Positions 35,755 to 44,763 of a stretch of DNA of 64,000 nt are shown here, piece after piece. Origin of the DNA: Promethearchaeota archaeon (lineage in GTDB: Archaea; Asgardarchaeota; Lokiarchaeia; Sigyniarchaeales; SOKP01); NCBI GenBank assembly GCA_019057795.1, contig JAHLWS010000038.1, positions 1 to 64,000 on the forward strand, given 5' to 3'. Both the position numbers and the translations under genes were made by a program. Each line of letters begins with the position of its first letter. Positions within the stretch are counted from its first letter, which is position 1. Under the pieces are notes generated by a model, which saw nothing but the letters and a program-made list of their open reading frames with translations, made no database searches and was not told the DNA's origin.

Positions 35755-36834
35755 TTAATCAGGAATATTTATAGGATAAGTCCCGTATTTTCTCTTAATA
35801 TTTTGCATAGCTTCAAATCGGTCAACTGTAACTGCTGGGTTTATGCTATGTCCTGAACTAAAGATATATCCACCGCCTGGTGCTAATTCCCGTATTAATT
35901 TTTTGGCATAATCTTCAATTTCAGAAATCTCTCCCATTGCTAGCAAGATAGGACTTAAATTGCCAACAAAGGTAATCTTATCGCCATATTTTTCGTTTAA
36001 TTTAAATATATCATAATCTGGGTTAGCTGTAGTAGATTCGATGGGATTGAGCGCATCAACTCCGCATTTTATAATGTCCTCAAAAATCTCCATTAAATCT
36101 CCATCTGAGTGTAGTAATATTTTACAATCAAGCTTATGAGCAGCATCGCATATCTGTTTTATCCATGGGAATATATATTTACGGTATAAACGGGGGCTCA
36201 TGAATAAACCGTTCTTAAATCCGTAATCGTCCCAAAGTAACACAATTTGTGCATCGTTTTCAGCCAAGATTTTTACTACCTCGAGCGTAAACGAGCCTCG
36301 GTCGTCGAATATTCTTTTGATTTGCTTATCGCGCCCCAGTATTCTTGAAAAGGTTTCAATTCCAAAACCCTCCCAAGTACATTCCATAAGTGATCCTGTA
36401 GCCGGAATAGAAAAAACTACATCGTTCATTTCTTTTTGAATTTTTCTTCCGCTAAGAAAGTGAGCTAAACGCATTTTTAAGTTCGGATCTGGCTGTTCCC
36501 AGCTTTCGTAGTCCTCAAACGACTCAAAGTGCCCTCCGTGATAAGCTAAGATCATAGTTTTGTCTTCAGCATATTCGTATTTCATTACTCTACCATATTC
36601 ATCGATATATCCTCCCCTAAACATTTTTCGGGGAAATAAACTTACATAACTAAGGACTAAATCTATACCAGCTTTATAGGAAAATTCATAGGAACCTTTG
36701 TAACCACCAGATTTTCTTGGATCAATTCCATAATATTTTATGATTGTGTTATTTGTAAACGCACTTTCAAAAGCGGGAACCCTATCTGGTTCTTCGTGCT
36801 CAATCGTTTTTAAAATTCTTTCTGGAGCGTTCAT
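35755..36834 (-). CDS. Uroporphyrinogen decarboxylase-like (URO-D/MtaA-type) protein
   Basis: 359 residues. The start 'MNAPERILKTIEHEEPDRVP', 'LLWDDYGFKNGLFMSPRLYRKYI', 'CKILLHSDGDLMEIFEDIIKCGVDALNPIE' and 'GGYIFSSGHSINPAVT' are those of the URO-D superfamily branch that includes corrinoid methyltransferase enzymes (MtaA/CmuA-like). The H-x-D-G motif is where the family binds zinc or substrate. True HemE would be expected with other haem genes, which are absent, so a methyltransferase or unknown corrinoid role is more likely. No corrinoid protein is adjacent. Confidence 0.8.
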   Translation of the reverse strand: MNAPERILKTIEHEEPDRVPAFESAFTNNTIIKYYGIDPRKSGGYKGSYEFSYKAGIDLVLSYVSLFPRKMFRGGYIDEYGRVMKYEYAEDKTMILAYHGGHFESFEDYESWEQPDPNLKMRLAHFLSGRKIQKEMNDVVFSIPATGSLMECTWEGFGIETFSRILGRDKQIKRIFDDRGSFTLEVVKILAENDAQIVLLWDDYGFKNGLFMSPRLYRKYIFPWIKQICDAAHKLDCKILLHSDGDLMEIFEDIIKCGVDALNPIESTTANPDYDIFKLNEKYGDKITFVGNLSPILLAMGEISEIEDYAKKLIRELAPGGGYIFSSGHSINPAVTVDRFEAMQNIKRKYGTYPINIPD

Positions 36835-36939
36835 TTTATCTTAAGTTAATACTATTTTATTAAAATCTTTTATTAATTATTCATAATCTTTAAAATATAT
36901 AAAAGTTTAATTTTACAAATTTGTAGAGCTGATTCCGAT

Positions 36940-37539
36940 TTGAACGAGTTAAGAAGGTTAACAAGGGAATTTTTTTCGAGAGAAACGGTGTTAGTGGGCA
37001 AGGACCTCTTAGGAAAATATCTCGTTAGAAAAACAGCAAAAGGAAGAATGATTGGAAAGGTAGTTGAGGTAGAAGCCTATTTAGGTCCAAAGGATAAAGC
37101 GTGTCACTGCTATAATTATAAAAAAACTGAGAAAACAAAAATAATGTATATGAAACCCGGTACTCTTTACGTTTATTATATCTATGGCACATATTTCTGC
37201 CTTAATGTTATCACTGAACCAGAGGGGTTTCCGTGTTCTATATTCATAAGAAATTTATATCCAATTGATGGGATTGAATTAATGAAAGATAATCGGAACG
37301 TCAAAGTTGGCAAGAATTATAAAAATTTAGCGGATGGTCCAAGCAAGCTTTGTATGGCTATGAAAATAACTAAGGAGAAGTTTAATAGCAAAGATTCTTG
37401 CGCTGAAAACTCAGTACTCTTTTTCACCGAAGGAGAGAAGATCGATGATAAACAAATTTTATTAAGAAAAAGAATTGGAATTGATTATGCTGAAGAAGAT
37501 AAAGATAGACTTTTGCGTTTTATTTTGAATGAGGATTAA
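36940..37539 (+). CDS. 3-methyladenine DNA glycosylase (AAG/MPG family)
   Basis: 199 residues from TTG 36940. 'LTREFFSRETVLVGKDLLGK', 'GKVVEVEAYLGPKDKACH' with the catalytic glutamate in VEVEAY, 'MYMKPGTLYVYYIYGTYFCLNV' and 'LADGPSKLCMAM' are the conserved AAG blocks. It removes alkylated purines from DNA. The family is widespread in bacteria and eukaryotes and patchy in archaea, so transfer is likely. The TTG start is needed to include the conserved LTREFF end. Confidence 0.93.
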   Translation: MNELRRLTREFFSRETVLVGKDLLGKYLVRKTAKGRMIGKVVEVEAYLGPKDKACHCYNYKKTEKTKIMYMKPGTLYVYYIYGTYFCLNVITEPEGFPCSIFIRNLYPIDGIELMKDNRNVKVGKNYKNLADGPSKLCMAMKITKEKFNSKDSCAENSVLFFTEGEKIDDKQILLRKRIGIDYAEEDKDRLLRFILNED

Positions 37540-37657
37540 TAGTTACAAACATGCTTAAATTTATATACGATTTATTTGACTTTTTATCTAGAGTTAAGGA
37601 TTGTTTGACCACAATTTTAGTAAAAAATTAGGAAAAGTCAATTAGGGGTTGATTTAA

Positions 37658-38101
37658 ATGGTAAAAGATGCTTTAAAATTTTTTCACGCATATGTAAACG
37701 AGATGATTGAAGTTGGCGGAGAAAACCTCCCACGGGCCGTTAGCACAAAATTGGGAGCAAAATTAGCCGCTTTATACAAAGAAAAAGGTATTAACGATTT
37801 AACAACTGCTTTAGAAACTTCTTATAAAGCGTTAGGTGCCTCAACTTCAATTAAAAAAATAGATGAGAACACATATTTTATTCAATTAAAACATTCTAAG
37901 AAATTTTGTCCAATTGGCGGAAAAAGGAACCCAACAAACGCAAAAACTATTCAAGAAAGCATATGTTCTCCTTATACGAGGAGTTTTTTGACGAGTCTAT
38001 TTCCTGAGTTTCAATTTGAGACTGAAATTAAGGAGTGTATTGTTGATAATAGTAATTCTCACTGTAAATATAAGCTGAAAGTAAAGAAGAAATCGTATTA
38101 A
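37658..38101 (+). CDS. Small cysteine-containing conserved hypothetical, possible ligand-binding domain
   Basis: 147 residues. The C-terminal half has a cluster of conserved-looking cysteines and a G-rich loop: 'FCPIGGKRNPTNAKTIQESI', CSPYTRSFLTSLFPEF and IKECIVDNSNSHCKYKLKV. This pattern resembles the 4-vinyl-reductase-like/methanogen sensor output domains that bind small ligands, but I cannot name the family with confidence. The N-terminus is helical. It lies between the glycosylase and the SRP RNA gene. Confidence 0.6.
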   Translation: MVKDALKFFHAYVNEMIEVGGENLPRAVSTKLGAKLAALYKEKGINDLTTALETSYKALGASTSIKKIDENTYFIQLKHSKKFCPIGGKRNPTNAKTIQESICSPYTRSFLTSLFPEFQFETEIKECIVDNSNSHCKYKLKVKKKSY

Positions 38102-38134
38102 TCTTAGGAAATGGTTTTTAGGAAGGAATAGAAT

Positions 38135-38440
38135 AAAAGACCTGAATCTCGATTCCAATCTTACTATTATGACCAGATAATATGCTCCTCCACGACCTTA
38201 CCATAAAGCGTGAACGCCTAAACTTACGATTGCTCCATCCCTGGCCTGATCGGGTTTGTTATTACGAGCTCAAGCCTTTCCTACAAAAGGCACTACTCTG
38301 GTACCCACCATCATGGGGATCGCTTCGTTGGGACATAAAATTGGATAATAATTCTCATGAAACCTGAATCCAGGCAATTTCCGCTAATGAGGACTTTGCG
38401 GTCCATCCAGCAAAGGGACTTCAGAGCACCCCAAACGCTC
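38135..38440 (-). ncRNA. Signal recognition particle RNA (archaeal 7S RNA)
   Basis: On the minus strand 38251-38228 reads GATCAGGCCAGGGATGGAGCAATC: SRP helix 8 with GAU/AUC, the CAGG...AGCA symmetric loop, CCA/UGG and a GGGA (GNRA) tetraloop. At 38291-38274 GCCTTTTGTAGGAAAGGC forms helix 6 with a GUAG (GNAR) tetraloop, the SRP19 site. Long flanking strands around CCAATTTTATG and AGATTGG give helix 5. The end is a T-rich run near 38135. The ends are approximate. The RNA pairs with SRP54 and SRP19 to target secreted proteins. The small + strand ORF at 38182 is a by-product of this gene. Confidence 0.92.
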
Positions 38441-38493
38441 CATAAAAATATAATGAAGGGAAAAATAAAAATTTATTGATTGATTTATCTTTC

Positions 38494-38688
38494 TTAGGTT
38501 AACTCTTTATTTATCTTTCTCCTTAATATCGATAAAAATTCGCTTGTATCAGGAAAAACGTAAGTTATATTGCTACCATCGTCGTCAACAGTTACTTCTT
38601 TGAAAAATTTTCCTTCTACTTTAACTTTCATGTCATTCAATATCATAAGTAAAATATATTGAAAAGGATTCAAAAAATCACATAACAT
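38494..38688 (-). CDS. Small hypothetical protein
   Basis: 64 residues from ATG 38688; a start at MKVKVEGKFFKEVTV (38628) would give a neat 44-residue protein. It has an alternating strand pattern (MKVKVEGKFFKEVTVDDDGS, NITYVFPDTSEFL) and a basic helical end (RRKINKELT). No family recognised. It lies just upstream of the SRP RNA gene on the same strand. Confidence 0.45.
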   Translation of the reverse strand: MLCDFLNPFQYILLMILNDMKVKVEGKFFKEVTVDDDGSNITYVFPDTSEFLSILRRKINKELT

Positions 38689-38784
38689 GGAAATAATATT
38701 TTATCAAACTTTTTGTAAAATCGAAAATAAGATAGCTTAGATTTAGTTAAGTAAGTGTTAATAAAAGTTTTTAAAAAACTATTG

Positions 38785-39612
38785 ATGATTAATATGTCTG
38801 GGAACATATTTATAGCTATATTCATAGTTTGTGTCATCACATTTGGCATTGCTATGGTAGTGGTTTATATAACTAAGTACAAAAGACTTCCCATCGATGT
38901 TTGGAAACCAGGTGCAGCTTGGATTCGAGCATTAATCTATTTTTCTTTTTGCAATATTGTTACGGCTGTTTCTGGCACGCTCGAACAGATACTAAACCAG
39001 CCCATATTCACTACGGCGCAAATTTCAAACCCCTTTTGGATAGCCTACTTTTCTTTCTGTGTTATCTATGTTTTCATTGCATATTGGATTCTATGGTCTC
39101 GCATGACGCTCACTTTCAACCGTAAATACCATCTCGGTTCTGAGATCGTGTTTGGTGTTATTTGGGGTTTCAGCACTGGAGGTCTTCTTCTTTCGTTTTA
39201 TCACCTTTGGAGCCTAACCGGCGTACCAGGTTGGGCTAATTACTTACTTGGTTTCGCATCCATGGGTTTATGGCAATATTTCATTCAAAATTACTTTTGG
39301 GACATCTATGTTAGCCCCGAGCACGACACTCCAAGGTCGATTATCGTCAAAACTGCCGTTTGTCACATACCCAATGTGGCTATTTGTTTGGGTTTTCTCA
39401 CTATTTGGAACAACTATGCCATATACATAGCGATTCAAACGTTTGCTTTGCTCGCATCGACCATTTTTCAAAAGTTCCCCGCTCCTTGGGCTAAAAGTCA
39501 CTTCCACGCTCCTATGGTCAAACCTGGAATTGGTGGTTATCCACGCGGTACAGGATATATAGGCGAAATCGACAAAACCACTGGTAAACTGGTTGAATCC
39601 AATCCCACTTAG
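38785..39612 (+). CDS. Multi-pass membrane protein of unknown family
   Basis: 275 residues from ATG 38785 (GTG 38755 and ATG 38794 are other possible starts). Seven or so hydrophobic segments run from 'MSGNIFIAIFIVCVITFGIA' to 'YAIYIAIQTFALLASTIFQ', followed by a hydrophilic tail with 'HFHAPMVKPGIGGYPRGTGY' and a charged end. I do not recognise the family. Codon use and GC appear richer than in most neighbours, as in the next gene, so this pair may have been acquired together. Confidence 0.65.
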   Translation: MINMSGNIFIAIFIVCVITFGIAMVVVYITKYKRLPIDVWKPGAAWIRALIYFSFCNIVTAVSGTLEQILNQPIFTTAQISNPFWIAYFSFCVIYVFIAYWILWSRMTLTFNRKYHLGSEIVFGVIWGFSTGGLLLSFYHLWSLTGVPGWANYLLGFASMGLWQYFIQNYFWDIYVSPEHDTPRSIIVKTAVCHIPNVAICLGFLTIWNNYAIYIAIQTFALLASTIFQKFPAPWAKSHFHAPMVKPGIGGYPRGTGYIGEIDKTTGKLVESNPT

Positions 39613-39752
39613 GTTTTCACTTCTCACATCATGGCGTTTATTCTAAACACAGTGACTAATCCTATTATGATAAAATGTCTTTTGTTTAAAGCTAAATTTT
39701 TAGCTTTTTAAGTATGAACTTGACCGGCTCTGTTGCTTTCTTTCATTACTTT

Positions 39753-40637
39753 CTAATTGCCATTCTTGTTGCTATTCGCAACTAATGCGTTTACAATATG
39801 AGGTATGGCTTCACGAGGGAAACTATGCCCCATTCCATCCAAAATCAATAATTCTGCTCCGGGTATTGCTGCTGCGATGTCTTTACCCGCTTCAACATGG
39901 TTAAGTGGATCTTCCCTCCCATGAATAACAAGAGTAGGCGCTCGTATTGCAGCAAGTTTGGGTTTTAGATTACCGGGAACAGCCATTGCCGCTAATTGGC
40001 GAGTTATCCCTTCGGGATAATAACTGCGATCGTACTCTTTAGCTCTATACTCTCTTGATTGATCCTCATCATAGGCAAAAGTGCCGTGAATGAGACGACC
40101 GCGTTTGACCATTTCTTCAATAAAATCCTCGCGTTCGGAAGGAACGGGTGCAAAGAATTGCGCTAAGATTTCTGGCTTCGGTTGCGGTAGGTCGGGGTTT
40201 CCAGTCGTGCTCATGATTAATGTGAGAGATAGCACCCGAGATGGATGTCTATATGCTATAACTTGTGCGATCATTCCACCCATGGAAGCACCGCAGACAT
40301 GTGCTTTATCTATATTCAGAGCATCCAAGACACCAACGGCATCATCAGCCATGTCCTCTAAAGTGTATGATACTTCGGGTATATCTCCACGAGAATAGGC
40401 CGCATTAATCTCCAAAAAGTCCGGCAAACCGGCATCTTCAAATTTTGTTGACAAACCTATATCTCGGTTGTCGAATCTGATGACAAAAAAGCCACGATTT
40501 GCAAGAATTTCGCACATCTCATCCGACCAAGCAAGCATCTGGCTTCCCAATCCCGCTATCAATAACAACGGTTTTGAAATCGGGGCTCCGATAGTTTCAT
40601 ATTCAATCTCTATATTATTTACATTCGCTTTTGGCAT
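39753..40637 (-). CDS. Alpha/beta hydrolase
   Basis: 294 residues. Alpha/beta-hydrolase fold with oxyanion 'LLLIAGLGSQ', nucleophile in 'CGASMGGMIAQ', acid in 'LVIHGREDPLNH' and histidine in 'ILDGMGHSFPRE'. Esterase, lactonase or C-C hydrolase activity is possible; substrate not readable. No signal peptide. Noticeably GC-richer and with more alanine than neighbouring genes, which supports recent transfer from a bacterium. Confidence 0.9.
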   Translation of the reverse strand: MPKANVNNIEIEYETIGAPISKPLLLIAGLGSQMLAWSDEMCEILANRGFFVIRFDNRDIGLSTKFEDAGLPDFLEINAAYSRGDIPEVSYTLEDMADDAVGVLDALNIDKAHVCGASMGGMIAQVIAYRHPSRVLSLTLIMSTTGNPDLPQPKPEILAQFFAPVPSEREDFIEEMVKRGRLIHGTFAYDEDQSREYRAKEYDRSYYPEGITRQLAAMAVPGNLKPKLAAIRAPTLVIHGREDPLNHVEAGKDIAAAIPGAELLILDGMGHSFPREAIPHIVNALVANSNKNGN

Positions 40638-40791
40638 TGTAGATCTTCCTTAGTTTTATTATTAATCAAATTAAATATGAAATGTGATTAATAATTAAAA
40701 AATATAAACTTTATGTAAAACCAAAAATAAGCTAGAATATAGTTCAATTATCATAAAATAATGAAATATGAGTAAATTTTAATGGATTACT

Positions 40792-41895
40792 ATGTCTGAA
40801 AATATTATATATCTCGACGCAAAAACACTTGAAAGTTTTATGAGAGATGTTTTTATTGGGCTTGGGGTTCCTAAAGACGATGCCCACATTATAGCTGAAG
40901 TATTAATTGCTTCTGATATGAAAGGAATTGATACGCATGGAATACAACGTTGTAAAATGTATTTCGATCGTATCAAAGCTGGAATGTACGAAGTAATTAC
41001 AAAGATTGACATCGTTAAGGATGGTCCAACTACAGCTCTTTGGGACGGAAATTGCGGAATGGGGCACGTTATTGCTTATAAGGCGATGAAAACTGCGATT
41101 GAAAAAGCTAAAAAGTATGGACTTGGTTCTGTTGCTGTTCGAAATTCAACCCACTTTGGAATTGCGGGTTACTATTCTCTCATGGCTACAAAGGAAGGGA
41201 TGATTGGCTTCGCAGTTACTAACGCTCGCCCCTCCATGCCCCCTACTTTTGGAGTTGAACCAATGTTAGGAACAAATCCATTAACTGTAGGCGCTCCAAC
41301 AGACGAAGAATTCCCCTTTTTAATTGACTGTGCCACTACAATCATTCAAAGAGGTAAAGTAGAATTATACAATAGAATAAATAAACCTTTACCGGATGGG
41401 GTGGTAATAACAGACGATGGTAAAACAGAAACTGATCCTGCTAAAATATTAGAGGGTATGAGTAAAGGGAAAGCTGCGTTATTACCCTTAGGTGGCAAAG
41501 GAGAAAGTACTTCAGGTTATAAAGGCTATGGTTACGCAACCTTAGTTGAATTATTATCTGCAGCTTTACAAAATGGAATATATCTTAAAGATACGATAGG
41601 TATCGTTGAAAACGGGCAAAAGCGTTTAAAGGTGGGACATTTCTTTTTAGCAATTAATATTGAAAGCTTCCTATCAATTGGTTCTTTTAAAAAAACAGCC
41701 GGAAATATCATGAAGGGATTGAGAGAGTCAAAAAAGGCTCCAGGCGAGGAAAAGATTTACACTGCGGGAGAGAAGGAATTCATTGCCGAACAAGAAAGAT
41801 TAAAAACGGGCATTCCGATTAACAAAAGTTTACAAGAAGATATCAAAATTATGCGAAAGGAACTTCATCTCGATAAATACGAATTTAATTTTTAA
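40792..41895 (+). CDS. Ldh2-type malate/L-lactate dehydrogenase family oxidoreductase (copy 1)
   Basis: 367 residues. 'EVLIASDMKGIDTHGIQRCK', 'VAVRNSTHFGIAGYYSLMA', 'FGVEPMLGTNPLTVGAPT' and 'STSGYKGYGYATLVELL' are the fingerprint of the YlbC/ComC/MdhC NAD(P)-dependent 2-hydroxyacid dehydrogenase family; catalytic histidine in STHFG. It interconverts 2-oxoacids and 2-hydroxyacids, for example malate or lactate. Paralogue follows at 42.06 kb. An AT-rich promoter-like region precedes it. Confidence 0.93.
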   Translation: MSENIIYLDAKTLESFMRDVFIGLGVPKDDAHIIAEVLIASDMKGIDTHGIQRCKMYFDRIKAGMYEVITKIDIVKDGPTTALWDGNCGMGHVIAYKAMKTAIEKAKKYGLGSVAVRNSTHFGIAGYYSLMATKEGMIGFAVTNARPSMPPTFGVEPMLGTNPLTVGAPTDEEFPFLIDCATTIIQRGKVELYNRINKPLPDGVVITDDGKTETDPAKILEGMSKGKAALLPLGGKGESTSGYKGYGYATLVELLSAALQNGIYLKDTIGIVENGQKRLKVGHFFLAINIESFLSIGSFKKTAGNIMKGLRESKKAPGEEKIYTAGEKEFIAEQERLKTGIPINKSLQEDIKIMRKELHLDKYEFNF

Positions 41896-42060
41896 AAAAG
41901 TATCCTTTATTTTTCAATAAATTTCTAATTCTTTTTCTATAAAATTATCAAAAAAATCGCTAAAAATTATTAAAATTAGAGTTACACTAACTTTCAACTT
42001 ATATTCAATATGATTTTAATTAAATAGAAGGAATTCTAGTAAAATTCTATTGCATTCAAG

Positions 42061-43203
42061 ATGGTCTATATGACAAGTACAAAAAATGACATAGTACCCT
42101 TATCTAGTGATATTATTTACATAGATTTTAAGACTCTCAAGAATTTTATTAGAGATGTGTTCGTTGGTCTTAAGGTAAATAAAGTGGATTCTGAAATAAT
42201 TGCAGATGTATTAATGACATCCGATCTAAGAGGAATAGATTCGCATGGTATTCAGAGATGTAAGATGTATTACGATAGGATTAAAAAAGGAATTTATAAC
42301 ACAAAAACAAAGATAAAGATCGTTAAAAAAGGTCCTACAACTGCGGTTATTGATGGTGGATGTGGGTTAGGACCGGTTATAGGTTATAATGCTATGAAAT
42401 TAGCGATTCAAAAAGCCAAAAAGTATGGACTCGGAGCTGTTGCAGTTAGGAATTCTACGCATTTTGGGATTGCGGGATATTACTCTCTCATGGCTATAAA
42501 AGAAGGAATGATAGGGATTACAACCACTAACGCTAGACCCGCTGTTCCTCCAACATTTGGTGTAGAACCAATGTTAGGTACAAATCCCTTGACTGCGGGG
42601 GCACCAACAGACGAAAATTTTCCTTTTATGATTGATTGTGCGACCTCAATTATTCAAAGGGGTAAGATAGAAGTTTATAATAGAGAGCAAAAACCGCTTC
42701 CTGAAGGAGTAATCATAACCAGAAATGGAAGAACCCAAAACGATCCTCAAGAAACATTAAAAAATTTAGAAGATAGTACTGCAGCTCTTTTACCGCTAGG
42801 CGGTGAAGGTGAAAATACATCAGGTTATAAGGGTTTTGGATATGCTACACTTGTAGAAATTTTATCATCAGCATTACAAAACGGAGTATTCCTTAAAGAT
42901 ACAGCAGGAGTTATCGAAGAAGACCAAAAACGCTTAAAAGTTGGACACTTCTTTTTAGCAATAAATGTAAACCACTTTACACCCTTAAAAATGTTTAAAC
43001 GAACTACTGGGACAATTATGAGAACTCTTAGAAACTCTAAGAAAGCACCTGGTAAAAATCGAATATATACTGCTGGAGAAAAAGAATATTATTCTGAAAA
43101 AGTTAGAAAAAAACAAGGCATTCCAATTAATAAAAGTTTACAAGAAGATATTAAAACAATGCAAGAAGAACTGGGTTTATTTAGCTATAATTTTCCATTT
43201 TAA
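42061..43203 (+). CDS. Ldh2-type malate/L-lactate dehydrogenase family oxidoreductase (copy 2)
   Basis: 380 residues; 13 more at the N-terminus than copy 1. Family motifs all present: 'TSDLRGIDSHGIQRCKMYYD', 'NSTHFGIAGYYSLMAIKEG', 'GVEPMLGTNPLTAGAPTDEN' and 'NTSGYKGFGYATLVEILSSA'. About three quarters identical to copy 1 by eye. The tandem pair suggests either increased dosage or specialisation for two 2-oxoacids. Its stop nearly touches that of the convergent CDF gene. Confidence 0.93.
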   Translation: MVYMTSTKNDIVPLSSDIIYIDFKTLKNFIRDVFVGLKVNKVDSEIIADVLMTSDLRGIDSHGIQRCKMYYDRIKKGIYNTKTKIKIVKKGPTTAVIDGGCGLGPVIGYNAMKLAIQKAKKYGLGAVAVRNSTHFGIAGYYSLMAIKEGMIGITTTNARPAVPPTFGVEPMLGTNPLTAGAPTDENFPFMIDCATSIIQRGKIEVYNREQKPLPEGVIITRNGRTQNDPQETLKNLEDSTAALLPLGGEGENTSGYKGFGYATLVEILSSALQNGVFLKDTAGVIEEDQKRLKVGHFFLAINVNHFTPLKMFKRTTGTIMRTLRNSKKAPGKNRIYTAGEKEYYSEKVRKKQGIPINKSLQEDIKTMQEELGLFSYNFPF

Positions 43204-43204
43204 A

Positions 43205-44647
43205 TTAAAAAAAAATTCCATCTGTTCGACCTTCTAAAGGTTCAGAATGGATAATAATTTCTGTTAGGTTTTCAATTTTCAGAGTTTCTTCTATTTGTTG
43301 CTCTAAATTTGAAACTATATTATGAACTTTCGAAATGTTTAAGGATCCATCAAAAAAAACATGGAGTTCGAGTGTACAAAAATCAAGTGCTGCCCAAAAT
43401 TCTAAACCATGATATCCTTTAACTTCTGGATTGCTTTTTAATAAGCTTTCTAAAGTAATCTGGATTTCTCTTTTCTTTTGAGGTTCAATAGTAGTACAGA
43501 CTAAATGTTCAGCTATTAATTTTCGTATCGTAGCTTCTGATTCTATATGAGTAATTATTCGTGATATAAACGGAACTTGTTCCTTTAGTTGATTTTCAAA
43601 CATAATACTTAATTCGTGAGCTTCTTCTAGTAATAAATTCTCGTCAACTACTATTGCTACAGATAAAAAGTATTTATTTTCTATTCTGAAAACGTTTAAA
43701 TTCCTGAAATCTGAAATCTCATTAAATTCACTTTTCATTGAATGAAGTAAGTTAATTATCTCTTCACCCATTGAAGATTCACCACTTAAAGGATTCATCT
43801 CAACTATACATTCTACATTATAAGACGAAAAATATTTTTTACTCAATGTATGAATTGCTTTTGTAATTACATTTGCATGAATAACAGATATATGATCTTC
43901 AACAGATAAGCGAACATCTAAAAATAATGTGTTTCCACCAATTCTGACTTTTAATTCTTCAACATCATTAACATGATCAAGGTTAAAAACTTTTTCTTTG
44001 ATTTCTTCTAAAATAAGATAACTTATGGGATTTTCATCAATTAAATCTTTAATACCTTCTTTTGAAAGCTTAAGTGCGGTGAATATTATCCATAAAGAGA
44101 GACCAATACTAAAAAACGGGTCTAAAAATTGGATACTGAAAAAGAGAGCTAAAATGAAATTAATCATAACTATAATCGCTCTAAGAGAATCTTGGAATAG
44201 ATTTAAACCCATAATTTTAAGCGATAAGCTACTCCATTTCTTTCCTTGCCATATTAAAATCATAGAAAAAGTTAAATTAATAATGAATGAAATAATTAAC
44301 AGTAGAAACCCTAAATCAGGGTTCATAATACCATACGCGTTGGTTAATATTGTTTGAACAGCTAAATAAATAAGAATACAATAAAGATTTATCAATATAA
44401 TTCCTTGAATTAATCCACCTATTGAATCAATCTTAGAATGCCCGTACATATGTTGGAAATCTGGGGGTTTTTGACTTACATACAGAGAATAAATTGTTAG
44501 AAAAATAAAAAAAATATCAGTAAGCGTATCAACAGTTTCAGATAAAAAACTAAGACTTCCCGTTAGGATTACCCCTAGTAGTTTTAAACCTGACTGAATT
44601 AGGATTATGAAAAAAGTAATAATTCCCAATTTAATTTTTATGTCCAT
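43205..44647 (-). CDS. Cation diffusion facilitator with three C-terminal dimerisation-type repeats
   Basis: 480 residues. Six transmembrane helices with 'FLSETVDTLTDIFFI' (metal site carrying E/D rather than the usual H-D pair) and the conserved 'MYGHSKIDSIGGL' loop. After residue 200 come three stretches resembling the CDF cytoplasmic dimerisation (ZT-dimer) fold: about 205-285, 290-375 and 380-470. Normal CDF proteins have one. It exports or moves divalent cations across the membrane. Confidence 0.83.
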   Translation of the reverse strand: MDIKIKLGIITFFIILIQSGLKLLGVILTGSLSFLSETVDTLTDIFFIFLTIYSLYVSQKPPDFQHMYGHSKIDSIGGLIQGIILINLYCILIYLAVQTILTNAYGIMNPDLGFLLLIISFIINLTFSMILIWQGKKWSSLSLKIMGLNLFQDSLRAIIVMINFILALFFSIQFLDPFFSIGLSLWIIFTALKLSKEGIKDLIDENPISYLILEEIKEKVFNLDHVNDVEELKVRIGGNTLFLDVRLSVEDHISVIHANVITKAIHTLSKKYFSSYNVECIVEMNPLSGESSMGEEIINLLHSMKSEFNEISDFRNLNVFRIENKYFLSVAIVVDENLLLEEAHELSIMFENQLKEQVPFISRIITHIESEATIRKLIAEHLVCTTIEPQKKREIQITLESLLKSNPEVKGYHGLEFWAALDFCTLELHVFFDGSLNISKVHNIVSNLEQQIEETLKIENLTEIIIHSEPLEGRTDGIFF

Positions 44648-44763
44648 TACTTTCCTTTTATTTCTTTAGAAGTTGATTAAAAGACTTAAAGAAATACTGA
44701 GAAATAAATATTTGGTAATTAAATAAAATAAAATGAAATAAAATAGAAATATTTAAAATTTTT

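Noticed and set aside
38182..38367. 61-codon + strand frame
   Set aside because: It lies inside the SRP RNA gene on the opposite strand.
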